This document shows positions 8,350 to 19,050 of a stretch of DNA of 62,036 nt, in pieces (positions within the stretch are counted from its first letter, which is position 1; every line of letters starts with the position of its first letter). The notes under the pieces are model-generated. The model was not told where the DNA came from and made no database searches. It was given only the letters and a program-made list of their open reading frames with translations. The DNA is from a bacterium (lineage in GTDB: Bacteria; Planctomycetota; UBA11346). Both the position numbers and the translations under genes were made by a program. Where the stretch lies: assembly GCA_020049615.1 (NCBI GenBank), contig JAIFKN010000013.1, forward strand, positions 1 to 62,036. The letters run 5' to 3'.

Positions 8350-8920
8350 ATGAAGCCTTCGCTGTCCCTCGCCCTCGTCCCCGTGCTCGCCTGCGGCCTG
8401 TTCGCCCTGCCCGGCTGCGGCGGGACCCAGGTCACCCGTACCGAATCCGGCGCGGTCAAGGACCTCTCCGGCCGCTGGAACGACGATCTCGAAGGCGCTG
8501 GCCGCCGGCTGGATCGACCGCTTCATCGGCAAGCACAACAAGAACCCGACCATCCAGCTCGGCAAGGTCATCCCCCGCGCCGATGGCGAGGTCATCAACA
8601 CCGCCGTGTTCATGAAGGAGATCCGCAAGGAGTTCGTCAACTCCGGCAAGGTCGATGTGGTCGACGAGGACAAGCAGTCGACCCGCGACGAGTTGGCCGA
8701 CCAGGCCGCCTTCGCCGAGAAGGGCAAGGAGATGGCGATGGAGGCGAGCACCGACTTCCTGCTCAAGGGCTCGATCAACACCCAGAACGATCAGAGCGGC
8801 CGCGAATCGGTGAAGTACTACGTCGTCGATCTCGAGATCACCGACGTGCAGACACGCAAGATCATCTGGGCCGAGAACACCAAGATCCGCAAGGAAGTCA
8901 GCCAGTCGTCCTGGAAGTGA
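8350..8920 (+). pseudogene. lpoB: LpoB-like lipoprotein (penicillin-binding protein activator), frameshifted
   Basis: The first reading frame gives a lipoprotein signal (Leu-Pro-Gly-Cys at residues 20-23) and the LpoB-family phrase VKDLSGRWND, then loses the family pattern. In the next frame, from 8486 to the stop at 8920, the rest of the family is present: ISKALAAGWIDRFIGK, VINTAVFMKEIRKEFVNSGK, FLLKGSINTQND and IIWAENTKIRKE. Family members normally read NDTDSRLV-S at the junction (from memory); the four or so missing residues plus the frame change fit a loss of about 14 bases near 8484-8488. As written the gene cannot make full-length protein. LpoB activates class A penicillin-binding proteins from the outer membrane in Gammaproteobacteria; the role in this lineage is inferred. 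A sequencing or assembly error is possible. Confidence 0.8.
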
Positions 8921-8948
8921 CGTCCTGCCGTCCGCCGTCCTCCCGTAG

Positions 8949-8977
8949 CCGAGGTCCGGGCCCTGCCCGGACCTCGG
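8949..8977 (+). terminator. Strong hairpin after lpoB
   Basis: A perfect 13-bp stem (CCGAGGTCCGGGC / GCCCGGACCTCGG) with a CCT loop follows the lpoB stop by 28 bases and precedes the kinase gene by 45 bases. No T-run follows, so it may attenuate transcription or protect the mRNA end rather than act as a classic intrinsic terminator. Confidence 0.5.
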
Positions 8978-9021
8978 TGCTTGTAGGGGCGCGCGGAACG
9001 GGGTAGGACGCGCATCGACCT

Positions 9022-10883
<1,862 letters not shown>

Positions 10884-10887
<4 letters not shown>

Positions 10888-12680
10888 ACACCCGCCCCAG
10901 CCTTGTCGCCTCCCTCGCCGTGCTCGCCCTTGCAGGCTGCAATGGCGACAACGGCTCCGCCCGTGCCGAGCGGTCGACCCAGGAGAATGCCAGCCATTCC
11001 GCTGCCGCGGCAGCAATGGACGCCTCCTTCGACAAGGAGATGGGCGAGCCCAAGCCCAAACCAGCGGCCGAGAAGCCGGCGGCCGAGAAGCCCAAGCCGG
11101 CGGCTGTGGCGGAGAAGCCGAAGCCCAAACCCGAGGCCAAGCCGGCCATCGAGCAGGGCCGGCCAGCTTGGGTGGACCAGTTGCCGCAGGAGGCGGGCAA
11201 GCTCTATGCCGTCGGCGGCGCGATGAAGGGCCGGCGCGAGGACGCCCGGCGCAAGGCGCTGACCGAACTGGCCTCAAGCCTGAAGGTCAACGTCAGGTCG
11301 ACCACCACGATCAACGAAGGGGAGATCGCCAAGATCGGCCCTGGCGGTGAACGCGTCGGGCACGCCTGGTCGAACTACAAGACCGAGGCCCGACTCAGCG
11401 TCGATCGCGATCTGACCTATGCGCAGGTCATTGCCGAAGCCGAAAGCGGCAAGGACACCTGGGCCCTGGCCGAACTCGACCGCGCCGCCTGGGCGGCCAA
11501 GCTGCGCCAGGAGATCGAAGAGGTCGACAACCAGTTGCGTGCCGAGGGCAATCGTCTCGCCGAGGCCGGCAAGGGCATGCATCCCGCCGCCCGGGCGCTG
11601 AAGGCCGTCGGCCCGCTGGCCGCCCGTCGTGACGCTCTGGTCAGCGACCTGATCCTCGCCGACCCGCAGTCCAAGCCGCCGGCTTGGCCGATTGACCTGC
11701 AGGCCCTGCTGCAAGCCTGCGCCAAAGGGCTGGCGACGGTTACCATCCGCCTCGAGGGCGCGCCCGACGCGGTCTTCGCCGCCCGTACCCAGGAGGCCAT
11801 GGCCAAGCAAGGCCTCGCGGTCAATGACAAGGCCGGTTCGGTCGTTTTGCGCCTCGCCCTGCGCGAGACTCCGCGCAAGCTGTCCAACGACTGGCACAGC
11901 ATCGCCGTGGCCGGCAGCGCCACCGTGCTCGATCCGAACAATGGCAACGTCGCCGGCAGTCTGCAGATCGATGAGAAGGGTGTCGATCCCGACGCTGCTC
12001 AGGCCCGCGCCAAGATGCTCGACAAGGCCAGTGCTGCGATCGCCGCCGCGATCAGCGACCGTCTGATCGACTTGCTCGCCGGCGGGACGGACGTCGGCAA
12101 CGGCCCGGCTGTCGCCGCCCCGGTCGCTCCCGCGCCGGTTGTCGTCGCTCCGCCGGCCCCCGCACCGACGCCAGCCCCTGCGCCCGCGGTCACCGCGCCA
12201 ACCGTGACCGCGCCGGTGGTCGCCGCACCGACCGTCGCCGCTCCGACAACCGGCGAGGCAGCGATCGACCAGCACTTCATCTACGCCGACGAAGTGTTCA
12301 TCGACGACAAGCCCTACGAAGGCGAGGGCTGGAGCTATGTCGAACTGGCCAAGGTCCTGCAGTTGCCCAGCGCCGAAAGCCGTGGCCAGGGGAAGTACTT
12401 TCCCATCGTGAAGGGCAAGGAGGTGTGGACCGCCCACGCCTGGAGTTCGCGGCCGATCGCAGCCAACGAGATCGTGCTCGGCCAGACGGTCATCGTCTGC
12501 AACGACAACCAGCGCGACAGCGTCTACCTCCCGCCGGCGACCAAGAGGGAAGCCCGCACAGGCGATTGGTTCATCGGCCGCATCACCGATGTCTCGGACC
12601 TATTCAAGAACCAGGTCACGGTCGCCGGACACTACACCATCGCCACGTCGAATCTGCGTGTCATCGCGCTGGTGAAGTAA
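10884..12680 (+). CDS. LPP20-type lipoprotein
   Basis: The 598-residue product begins with a lipoprotein signal (LALAGC, Cys19). A charged AEKPKPA-rich spacer follows, then an LPP20-like domain at about residues 93-180: PAWVDQLPQ, LYAVGGAM and REDARRKALTELASSLKVNV, the core pattern of that family. The middle is helical and beta-rich, then comes an Ala/Pro/Val-rich linker of repeated TAPTVTAPVV type (about residues 410-455), and a final ~140-residue domain of unknown fold. ATG at 10884 overlaps the kinase stop (ATGA) and has AGGAGA upstream. Long Pro-rich spacers in this protein, the kinase and the COG3014-type protein suggest that all three reach across the periplasm. Confidence 0.78.
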
Positions 12681-12758
12681 CTGCGGCTGTAACAGGCTAT
12701 ACCGGCTATCGGGCCGCACAAAAAACCAGTGGCGACAGCTACTTACGTGCGGATCCGT

Positions 12759-12773
12759 TGGCACGACCAGTGC
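12759..12773 (+). promoter_or_regulatory. Sigma-54 (-24/-12) promoter candidate
   Basis: TGGCACG-ACCA-GTGC matches the sigma-54 consensus TGGCACG-N4-TTGC at every defined position but one, with correct GG-to-GC spacing. Transcription would start near 12784, right at the base of the hairpin 12782-12808. No enhancer-binding activator gene is seen in the window. Confidence 0.5.
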
Positions 12774-12781
12774 GTTCCATT

Positions 12782-12808
12782 CTCCTGCGACGCGTGTCGT
12801 CGCAGGAG
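12782..12808 (+). promoter_or_regulatory. 5-prime hairpin holding the Shine-Dalgarno
   Basis: A perfect 10-bp stem (CTCCTGCGAC at 12782-12791, GTCGCAGGAG at 12799-12808) with a 7-base loop. Its 3-prime arm contains AGGAG, the ribosome site for the ATG at 12820 (11-base gap). Folding would hide the site, giving translational control, and would also cap the 5-prime end of the transcript. Confidence 0.5.
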
Positions 12809-12819
12809 CGGACAACCCC

Positions 12820-13005
12820 ATGGTCACGATCAGCGATGAACAGGCCTTCGCCATCGCCCACTTCCGCCTCGTGCGGACCGACGACGGACGCGTCCTGATG
12901 ACCCGGCAGTTGCGACCGGTCGATGCCGACAAGTTCAATCGCCAGTGGAATGAGCGGGGCATCCCGACCCGTTGGGAACGCTTGCAGATCGCCGCCGTCG
13001 CCTGA
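12820..13005 (+). CDS. Small conserved-looking protein, 61 residues
   Basis: A 61-residue basic protein starting MVTISDEQAFAIAHFRLV. Codon choice is strongly GC-ending like the neighbours, which supports a real gene. No domain was recognised; it reads as a small compact alpha/beta protein with many Arg and Gln residues (MTRQLRPVDADKFNRQW), with no signal or membrane segment. It is followed after 12 bases by the glutamine amidotransferase gene, so the two may share a transcript. The sigma-54-like promoter and the hairpin with the ribosome site lie directly upstream, pointing to tight control. Confidence 0.65.
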   Translation: MVTISDEQAFAIAHFRLVRTDDGRVLMTRQLRPVDADKFNRQWNERGIPTRWERLQIAAVA

Positions 13006-13017
13006 ACTGCGTGGGCC

Positions 13018-13707
13018 ATGCGCCCACGCATCCTCGTCAACTGCTCGCTCAACGACCACGAAGCGGACACCCGCACCCTGGTCGCCTACTGCGACCCCGT
13101 CCACGCCGCCGGCGGTCTGCCGCTGATCGCCCCCGCCTTCACTGATGCACCCAGCGTTGCAGAAGCGCTCGACACGGTGACGGGCGTACTGCTGATCGGT
13201 GGACCCGATTACCATCCCGACGCCTATGGCGGCCATGAGCAGCCCGCCAAGCAGTTGATGGTCCGCCGCCGCCACGACGCTGACCTGCTGCTGGCGCGCG
13301 AAACGCGCCGCCGACGCCTGCCGGTGCTGGGCATCTGCGGTGGGCACCAACTGCTGGTGATCAGCGGCGGCGGCGCGCTGGTCCAGGACATCCCCAGCGA
13401 GTGGCCCGGAGCGATCCGGCACGGCGAGTGTCCGGATGGCCATGATGTGCGGATCGAACCCGGCTCGCGCCTGCATGCCCTGGTCGGCCCGGCGCTGCTG
13501 GTCAACAGCTACCACCATCAGGCCGCCCAGCCTGCGCGCTGTGGTGGCCTGACGGTCTGCGCCAGGGCTACCGACGGTGTGATCGAAGCCGTTGAGGATC
13601 CGGCGCATCCGTTCTGTCTCGGCGTGCAATGGCATCCCGAGCGCCTCGCCGGCACGGTAGCGAGCCAGGCGCTGTTCTCAGGCCTGGTGCGCGCCGCCGG
13701 AACCTGA
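13018..13707 (+). CDS. Class I glutamine amidotransferase, peptidase C26 (PuuD-like)
   Basis: The 229-residue protein has the nucleophile elbow GICGGHQ (Cys at about residue 105), the His in QWHPE near residue 205 with the following Glu completing a Cys-His-Glu triad, and the family start ILVNCSLNDH. It matches gamma-glutamyl-gamma-aminobutyrate hydrolase-type C26 enzymes, which cleave gamma-glutamyl bonds of polyamine-derived or similar compounds. No other putrescine pathway gene is nearby, so the true substrate is open. Its TGA overlaps the ATG of the next gene by one base. Confidence 0.85.
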   Translation: MRPRILVNCSLNDHEADTRTLVAYCDPVHAAGGLPLIAPAFTDAPSVAEALDTVTGVLLIGGPDYHPDAYGGHEQPAKQLMVRRRHDADLLLARETRRRRLPVLGICGGHQLLVISGGGALVQDIPSEWPGAIRHGECPDGHDVRIEPGSRLHALVGPALLVNSYHHQAAQPARCGGLTVCARATDGVIEAVEDPAHPFCLGVQWHPERLAGTVASQALFSGLVRAAGT

Positions 13708-14969
13708 TGTCGCGCATCGCCATCATCGTCGGCATGCTGGCGATGCTCGCCGGTGGGCTGTGGCTGGCCGCCATCGACCTGCCCGTGCCCAGCCTGCCCG
13801 CCGGCTCGGCCTGGACCTCCCCCGGGCCGCCTGCCAATCCCTGGCTGGAGCAGCGCCGGGCTGAACGGGACGCGCTGATTGCCCGGATCTCTGCGCCCGG
13901 CGGCTTGGCAAGCGTCCTGCGCGCCCTGGCAGCCGAGGCCAAGGAACCGGGGCTGCTCGCCGAGCTGCCCGATCCCCCCAGCGATGCGCTGGCAGATGGT
14001 TTGGACCGGTTGAAGGCGGTCGAAGCCGGCTGGTACAGACCGCAGCAGTCCCTGCCCTTCGTGGTCGCCCTGCAGGATGGCCGCGCCCTGCCCTTCCTGC
14101 TGGTCTCGGCGACCAGCACAGCCGGTGAGAACCTCAGCGGTTTCGACGCCACGATGCTGGCGGCCATCGATGCGGTGTCTCCGCACGCATCCGCTGCCGA
14201 TCTCGCCCTGGCCATGGATTGGCTCGCCCGGCCGCGCCCATTCCTGCGGCGGATCGCTGGAGCAGCCCTGCGCCATCATCCATCTGCCCAGGCAGCCCTG
14301 GCCGCGGCGCTCGCCATCGAACAGGATGCCGCCGTGCGGGCCGGACTCGCCCTGGCCGCCGCCAGCACCGGATCCTCGGCTGCGCTGCAGGAACTGGCCT
14401 CCGCGATCCCCGGCGGCGAGGCGTCCCGCTGGCTCGGACGTGGAGAACTCCTCCAGGGCGAGCGCCGGGCCGGACTGCACCTGCTGGCCGCCAACGACCC
14501 TGCCGCCGCCACGGCCTGCAGCATCGGCATCCTCGAGCAGCGGGGCTGGCGCAGCGATCTCGATGCGGAAGCCGTGGCCGTGCTCGCCAAGCTGGATGCC
14601 AAGGAGGTCTCAGCACGTCTGCGCGCCCTGCTGGCCCCCTCCCGCGATTGGTGGCATCCGACCCGGGCGGCCTGCGCAGCCAGGCTCCTGCGGCGGTGGG
14701 ACGATCCGGAGGGTTCAGCCTGGCTGGCCGAGGCCTGCCGCCGGCGGGAGCTGGGAGTCGTGGCCGGTTGGGTCGGCGGACAGCCCGACGCCGAAGCGGC
14801 GGCCTGGGTCCGTCCGCTGCTCCACGACCCCGATCCCACCGTCCGCTACCAGGCCATGCATGCCATGCTGTCCCTCGAGCCGGCCGCCCGCGAGACCATC
14901 CTCCAGACCGCCCGCACCTGGCGCGAACCGGGGCTCGTCGATGAAGTGCTCAAGGCGTCGCGACCATGA
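13707..14969 (+). CDS. Membrane-anchored HEAT-like repeat protein
   Basis: 420 residues with an N-terminal membrane helix (IAIIVGMLAMLAGGLWLAAI) and a large soluble part that is almost wholly alpha-helical. Repeating motifs of the kind LDWLARPRPFLRRIAGAALRHHP and WVRPLLHDPDPTVRYQAMHA match HEAT/PBS-type scaffold repeats. The soluble part is predicted outside the cytoplasm. Function is unknown; HEAT scaffolds bind other proteins. The start at 13707 is set by the one-base overlap with the amidotransferase stop and by the membrane helix. It is coupled (ATGA) to the next gene. Confidence 0.65.
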   Translation: MSRIAIIVGMLAMLAGGLWLAAIDLPVPSLPAGSAWTSPGPPANPWLEQRRAERDALIARISAPGGLASVLRALAAEAKEPGLLAELPDPPSDALADGLDRLKAVEAGWYRPQQSLPFVVALQDGRALPFLLVSATSTAGENLSGFDATMLAAIDAVSPHASAADLALAMDWLARPRPFLRRIAGAALRHHPSAQAALAAALAIEQDAAVRAGLALAAASTGSSAALQELASAIPGGEASRWLGRGELLQGERRAGLHLLAANDPAAATACSIGILEQRGWRSDLDAEAVAVLAKLDAKEVSARLRALLAPSRDWWHPTRAACAARLLRRWDDPEGSAWLAEACRRRELGVVAGWVGGQPDAEAAAWVRPLLHDPDPTVRYQAMHAMLSLEPAARETILQTARTWREPGLVDEVLKASRP

Positions 14970-15664
14970 GGACGGCCTTCCTCGCCATCGGCTGCTTGCT
15001 GCTCGCGCTGCTGGTGCTCGCCCATTGGCAGCGGGCCAATGAGATGCGGGCCGCGGGCATGATGCGCGCCATCCATGCGGCCCAGACCCAGTTCCAGGCC
15101 GGGTGCTATTCTGAACTCGACAATGACGGCGTCGGGAACTACGGCCATCTCTCGCAACTCACCGGCCAGCATGCCACCGACAAGCTGGGGCCCGGCAAGC
15201 TGACCATGCTCGACCGCAGCCTGACCTGCCCCGGTCCGCCAGCCCTGGAGCGGCGCCATGCCGAAGCGCTGGTCTCGGATCCCTGGCATGGCTACCGCTT
15301 CGCCAGCTTCCTCGCCACCGGTTCGGATGTGCCACGCGAGTGGACCTCCTGGCTGGCCCCCTGGCCCGAGGCCTGGAACGAGATCCGGGACGGCGGCGAA
15401 CGGAGTTGGCTCTGCGTCGCCTGGCCGGAACGCCGGGGCCTGAGCGGACGCTACTGCTTCGCCATCGGGCCGGATGGGCGCCTGCTCGCCATCAAGCTCG
15501 CCGGGCCGGTCACACCCGAAGCGATCGCCATCGCCATCTTCGGTTCGGTCGAAGCGGCTTTGCGCGTCGGGTCGCCCCGACCCGACGCGGTGATGTCCAA
15601 GACTGCCGCTGACGCCTTCGCAGGGGATCCGCTGTCCGCCCTCTGGCGGCGGTTCCAGCCCTGA
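14966..15664 (+). CDS. Pseudopilin-like membrane-anchored protein
   Basis: 232 residues: an N-terminal hydrophobic helix (FLAIGCLLLALLVLAHW) runs into an amphipathic helix with the phrase MMRAIHAAQTQFQAG and then DNDGVGNYGHLSQLTG. This resembles the stem and variable loop of type II secretion pseudopilins (IxxAQxxFxA...D.DG.G.YG), which are abundant in PVC genomes, but there is no prepilin peptidase site (no leader with Gly before Phe and Glu at +5). It may be a pilin-derived anchored protein. ATGA overlap with the HEAT-like gene implies a shared task. It converges with the next gene, with one base between the stop codons. Confidence 0.6.
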   Translation: MRTAFLAIGCLLLALLVLAHWQRANEMRAAGMMRAIHAAQTQFQAGCYSELDNDGVGNYGHLSQLTGQHATDKLGPGKLTMLDRSLTCPGPPALERRHAEALVSDPWHGYRFASFLATGSDVPREWTSWLAPWPEAWNEIRDGGERSWLCVAWPERRGLSGRYCFAIGPDGRLLAIKLAGPVTPEAIAIAIFGSVEAALRVGSPRPDAVMSKTAADAFAGDPLSALWRRFQP

Positions 15665-15665
15665 A

Positions 15666-16229
15666 CTACCCCGCTGAGCGCTTCATCAGCGCGATCAGCC
15701 AGCCGCCTGCAGCCAGGCCGGCGAGCATGGCGACGACCGAGAACAGGCGGCACAGCCCGGAGAGGAATCCGTCCAGCCCGAGCAATCCGAGCCCGCCGAG
15801 CATGTAGTTCCAGTCGTGGGTATCGGGGTGGTAGTTGCCGACCGAGATCAGCGGCAGGGCCTGGGCCGAGGCGTCGGCGATGTAGGGGACGCTCAGGCCC
15901 AGGCTCAGACCCAGCCAGACCAGCGCCACCGGGATGGCGAAGGGCTCGCCCTGACGCCACAGCAACCAGCCGCACAGCAGCGGCGCGCCCCACTGGAAGC
16001 CGCTGCCGGCCGCGACGCTCAGCCAAGCCGGAGCCCAGAACAGGGTGGTGAAATGGCCGGCCTCATGGATCGCGATGGTCATCCAGGCCACGGGCGACCA
16101 GGCTTCGGGATCGAACATCGGTCCGACGCTGAACCAGGCGAAGATCGCCAGCAGGACGCTGTAGCCGACCCAGGAACGGCCGACGCAGCGCTCGCGGGCC
16201 GCATCCCTGATGTCCTGCCAGCGGACCAT
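15666..16229 (-). CDS. Integral membrane protein with HExxH, possible M50-like protease
   Basis: 187 residues with about five or six hydrophobic segments. At about residues 48-52 lies HEAGH within a hydrophobic stretch (MTIAIHEAGHFTTLF), the HExxH zinc motif in the place seen in M50-type intramembrane proteases. A conserved second metal-ligand motif (NPDG/LDG type) is suggested by LGLLGLDGFLSG near residue 155. It may be a membrane metalloprotease or a family that has kept only the motif. The start at 16229 avoids overlap with the proS promoter region; genes diverge there. Confidence 0.6.
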   Translation of the reverse strand: MVRWQDIRDAARERCVGRSWVGYSVLLAIFAWFSVGPMFDPEAWSPVAWMTIAIHEAGHFTTLFWAPAWLSVAAGSGFQWGAPLLCGWLLWRQGEPFAIPVALVWLGLSLGLSVPYIADASAQALPLISVGNYHPDTHDWNYMLGGLGLLGLDGFLSGLCRLFSVVAMLAGLAAGGWLIALMKRSAG

Positions 16230-16322
16230 GCCACAGCGTAGCCACGCCCCGCCGACAGGCCAGACCGAGCCGGTTGCACCGCGCGCGAAGCCCCCGATCC
16301 TGCCTCCCCTTCTGGAGATACG

Positions 16323-18131
16323 ATGCGCGCCAGCCGAATGAACCTCGCCACCCTGCGCGAGGACCCCGCCGAAGCCGAGATCGCCTCGCACCGCCTGCTC
16401 ACCCGGGCCGGCTACCTGCACAAGAGCGGCGCCGGCCTGTACCTCTACCAACCGCTGCTCAAGCGCGTCATCGATCGCATCGCCCGCATCGTCGCCGAGG
16501 AGATCAGCCGGGCCGGCGGCCTGGAGATCACCATGCCGATCCTGCAGGAGCAGGAGCTGTGGGAGAAGTCCGGCCGCTGGGCGCAGTACCAGGCCAGCCG
16601 CACCATGCTGACGGTCAAGGACCGCAACGGCCAGCTGTTCGGCCTCGCGCCCACCGCCGAGGAGGTCGTCACCGACTACGCCGCCACCGTGGTCAAGAGC
16701 TACAAGCAGCTGCCGGCCTGCTTCTTCCAGCAGAACACCAAGTTCCGCGATGAAATCCGTCCCCGCTTCGGCCTGATGCGGGTGAAGGAGTTCATCATGA
16801 TGGACGCCTACTCGTTCCACGCCTCGCCCGACTGCCTCGACAAGACCTACGAGGCGATGCGCGTCGCCTACCTGCGCGCCTTCGCCCGCCTCGGCCTGAC
16901 CGCCTTCGCTGTGGAAGCCGACACCGGCGCCATTGGCGGCACCGGCAGCCACGAGTTCATGGTCGCGGCCGAGGTCGGCGAAGACGCCATCATCTACAAC
17001 CCGGCCAGCGGCTACGCCGCCAACGTCGAGCGCGCCACCGGCATCGTGCCCAAGGCCGGCGCGTGGAACGCCCCCGCCGCTGCGCAGCTGACGCTCACGC
17101 CCAAGGTCGGCACCATCGCCGACGTCATGGCCTTCCTCCAGGCCAACGGCTTCGCCGACGTCAAACCCGAGCACAGCCTGAAGTGCGTGCTCTTCGTCCT
17201 GACGGTCAAGACCGACAAGGGCGAGAAGCAGATCCGCACCGCCGCCTTCGTACGCGGCGACCGCGACGTCAACGAGGTCAAGCTGGGCAACGCGGTGGCC
17301 CGCGGCGCCCGCGGCGCCCTCCTCGACCTCCGCCCGATGCACCCCGACGAGGTCCGCGCCGCCACCGGCGCCGAACCCGGCTTCGCCGGCCCCGGCGAGG
17401 GTCTGGCGGTCGACTTCTGCTACATCGACCAGTCGCTCAAGGACGCCGGCCCGCTGGTCGCCGGCGCCAACAAGACCGACCACCACCTCGTCGGCTTCGT
17501 CATCGAACGCGACGCCAAGGTCCAGTTCCGCTGGGAGGACCTCGTGCGCACCCGCGCCGGCGACCTCGACCAGCGCGGCGGCGTGCTGGCCGAACGGCGC
17601 GGCATCGAGGTCGGGCACATCTTCAAGCTCGGCACCAAATACAGCGCGGCGATGAAGGCCGAGTTCCTCGGCCCCGACCAGAAGCTGCACCCCTTCGTCA
17701 TGGGCTGCTACGGCATCGGCACGTCGCGCGTCGCCGCCGCCGCAGTCGAACAGCACAACGACGGCGACGGCCTGCGCTGGCCGGTGTCGATCGCCCCCTA
17801 CCACTGCGTCGTGGTTCCCGCCGGCAAGCCCGGCGACACCGCGATTGAGCAGGCCGCGCAGGAGATCTACGGCAAGCTGCAGAAGGCCGGCATCGACGTG
17901 GTGCTCGACGACCGCGACGCCAAGCCCGGGGTCAAGTTCAAGGACTGGGACCTGGTCGGCATCCCCCTGCGCGTGGTCTGCGGCCGCGGCATCGCCGAGG
18001 GCAAGGTCGAGTTCAAGATCCGTGGCGGCGAGTCGAAGGACGTGCCGGTGGCCGATGCCGCCGCGACCGTCATCGAAGCCTACCTCAAGGCGGTCGAGAC
18101 GCTGGAGAACGCCGCCGACGCGGTGACCTGA
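16323..18131 (+). CDS. proS: Proline--tRNA ligase
   Basis: 602 residues, the length of the bacterial-type enzyme with the editing (INS) insertion, which removes alanine mischarged onto tRNA-Pro. Class II motifs are visible: motif 1 region (GLEITMPILQEQELW), motif 2 (FRDEIRPRFGLMRVKEFIMMDAYSFH) and motif 3 (GCYGIGTSRVAAA); the editing domain lies in between (about residues 220-405). The C-terminal anticodon-binding domain follows (VVLDDRDAKPGVKFKDWDL). ATG 16323 has GGAG 6 bases upstream; Met6 is an alternative. It is the first gene of a tight four-gene run with rbsK, purU and a glycosyltransferase. Confidence 0.97.
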   Translation: MRASRMNLATLREDPAEAEIASHRLLTRAGYLHKSGAGLYLYQPLLKRVIDRIARIVAEEISRAGGLEITMPILQEQELWEKSGRWAQYQASRTMLTVKDRNGQLFGLAPTAEEVVTDYAATVVKSYKQLPACFFQQNTKFRDEIRPRFGLMRVKEFIMMDAYSFHASPDCLDKTYEAMRVAYLRAFARLGLTAFAVEADTGAIGGTGSHEFMVAAEVGEDAIIYNPASGYAANVERATGIVPKAGAWNAPAAAQLTLTPKVGTIADVMAFLQANGFADVKPEHSLKCVLFVLTVKTDKGEKQIRTAAFVRGDRDVNEVKLGNAVARGARGALLDLRPMHPDEVRAATGAEPGFAGPGEGLAVDFCYIDQSLKDAGPLVAGANKTDHHLVGFVIERDAKVQFRWEDLVRTRAGDLDQRGGVLAERRGIEVGHIFKLGTKYSAAMKAEFLGPDQKLHPFVMGCYGIGTSRVAAAAVEQHNDGDGLRWPVSIAPYHCVVVPAGKPGDTAIEQAAQEIYGKLQKAGIDVVLDDRDAKPGVKFKDWDLVGIPLRVVCGRGIAEGKVEFKIRGGESKDVPVADAAATVIEAYLKAVETLENAADAVT

Positions 18132-18132
18132 C

Positions 18133-19050
18133 ATGGCCAAGCACCTGCTGGTGGTGGGTTCGGCCAACGCTGACCTGTACGTCGAGATCGCACGCCTGCC
18201 GCAACCGGGCGAGACCCTGCCGGGCAGGAATGCCGCCGTCCGTCCGGGCGGCAAGGGCGCCAACCAGGCCGCCGCCGCGGCCCGCCTCGGCCTGCCCACC
18301 CGCTTCGCTGGACGCTTCGGCTCCGACGCCTTCGCCGCGCCGCTGCGCGAAGCGCTGGCCGGAGCCGGGGTCGACCTGACGCCCAGCCGCGATGTGCCGG
18401 GGCCGACCGGCCAGGCCTTCATCCTGCTGCAGCAGGGCGGCGAGAACTCGATCGTCCTGGTCGGCGGCGCCAACCGCGCCTGGGAGGAGCACCCCCGCTT
18501 CGACCTCGCCAACTGCGGCGCCGTGCTGCTGCAGCGTGAAATCCCCGAGAGCGTCAACCGCGCCGCCGCCCATTCCGCCCGCGCCGCCGGCGTGCCGGTG
18601 GTGATGGACTGCGGTGGCGACGACGAGCCGATCCCCGGCGACCTGCTCCCCCTGCTCGACGTGGTCAGCCCGAACGAGAGCGAACTCGCGCGTCTCACCG
18701 GCATGCCGACCGAGGACGACCGCCAGGTGCTGGCCGCCGCTCGCTGCCTGCAGACCAAGGGCGTCGGCACGGTACTGGTCAAGCTCGGCAGCCGCGGCTG
18801 CATGCTTGTGCCGCGCAGCGGCGAGCCGGTGCGCCAGCTGGCCTTCAAGGTCAACGTCGTCGACACCACCGGAGCTGGCGACTGCTTCACCGGCGCCTAC
18901 ACCGTCGGCCTGGTCGAGGGGCTGCCCGAGGCAAAACGCCTGCGCCTGGCCTGCGCCGCCGCCGCCCTGTGCGTACAGCGCCTCGGCGCCCTGCCGAGCA
19001 TGCCGACCCGCGGCGATGTCGACGGCCTGCTCTCCGTGATGCCGTCATGA
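18133..19050 (+). CDS. rbsK: Ribokinase (PfkB family)
   Basis: 305 residues with both PfkB signatures: the N-terminal PGGKGANQAAAAARLG and the C-terminal VVDTTGAGDCFTGAY, with the catalytic Asp of GAGD. The start VVGSANADLYVEIARLPQPGETL is typical of ribokinase rather than fructokinase. It would phosphorylate ribose (or deoxyribose) at C5 for the pentose phosphate pathway. It begins one base after the proS stop and overlaps purU by 4 bases. No ribose transporter or repressor is seen nearby. Confidence 0.9.
   Translation: MAKHLLVVGSANADLYVEIARLPQPGETLPGRNAAVRPGGKGANQAAAAARLGLPTRFAGRFGSDAFAAPLREALAGAGVDLTPSRDVPGPTGQAFILLQQGGENSIVLVGGANRAWEEHPRFDLANCGAVLLQREIPESVNRAAAHSARAAGVPVVMDCGGDDEPIPGDLLPLLDVVSPNESELARLTGMPTEDDRQVLAAARCLQTKGVGTVLVKLGSRGCMLVPRSGEPVRQLAFKVNVVDTTGAGDCFTGAYTVGLVEGLPEAKRLRLACAAAALCVQRLGALPSMPTRGDVDGLLSVMPS

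Noticed and set aside
12681..12725. Possible terminator after the LPP20-type gene (TGCGGC...GCCGCA then CAAAAAA)
   Set aside because: The stem is only 6 bp with a long loop, and the following A-run is on the wrong strand for termination of the rightward gene.
16230..18890. Upstream extension of the HEAGH membrane protein to a 1074-residue frame across proS and rbsK
   Set aside because: It runs antisense through two confident genes and has shadow-type composition.
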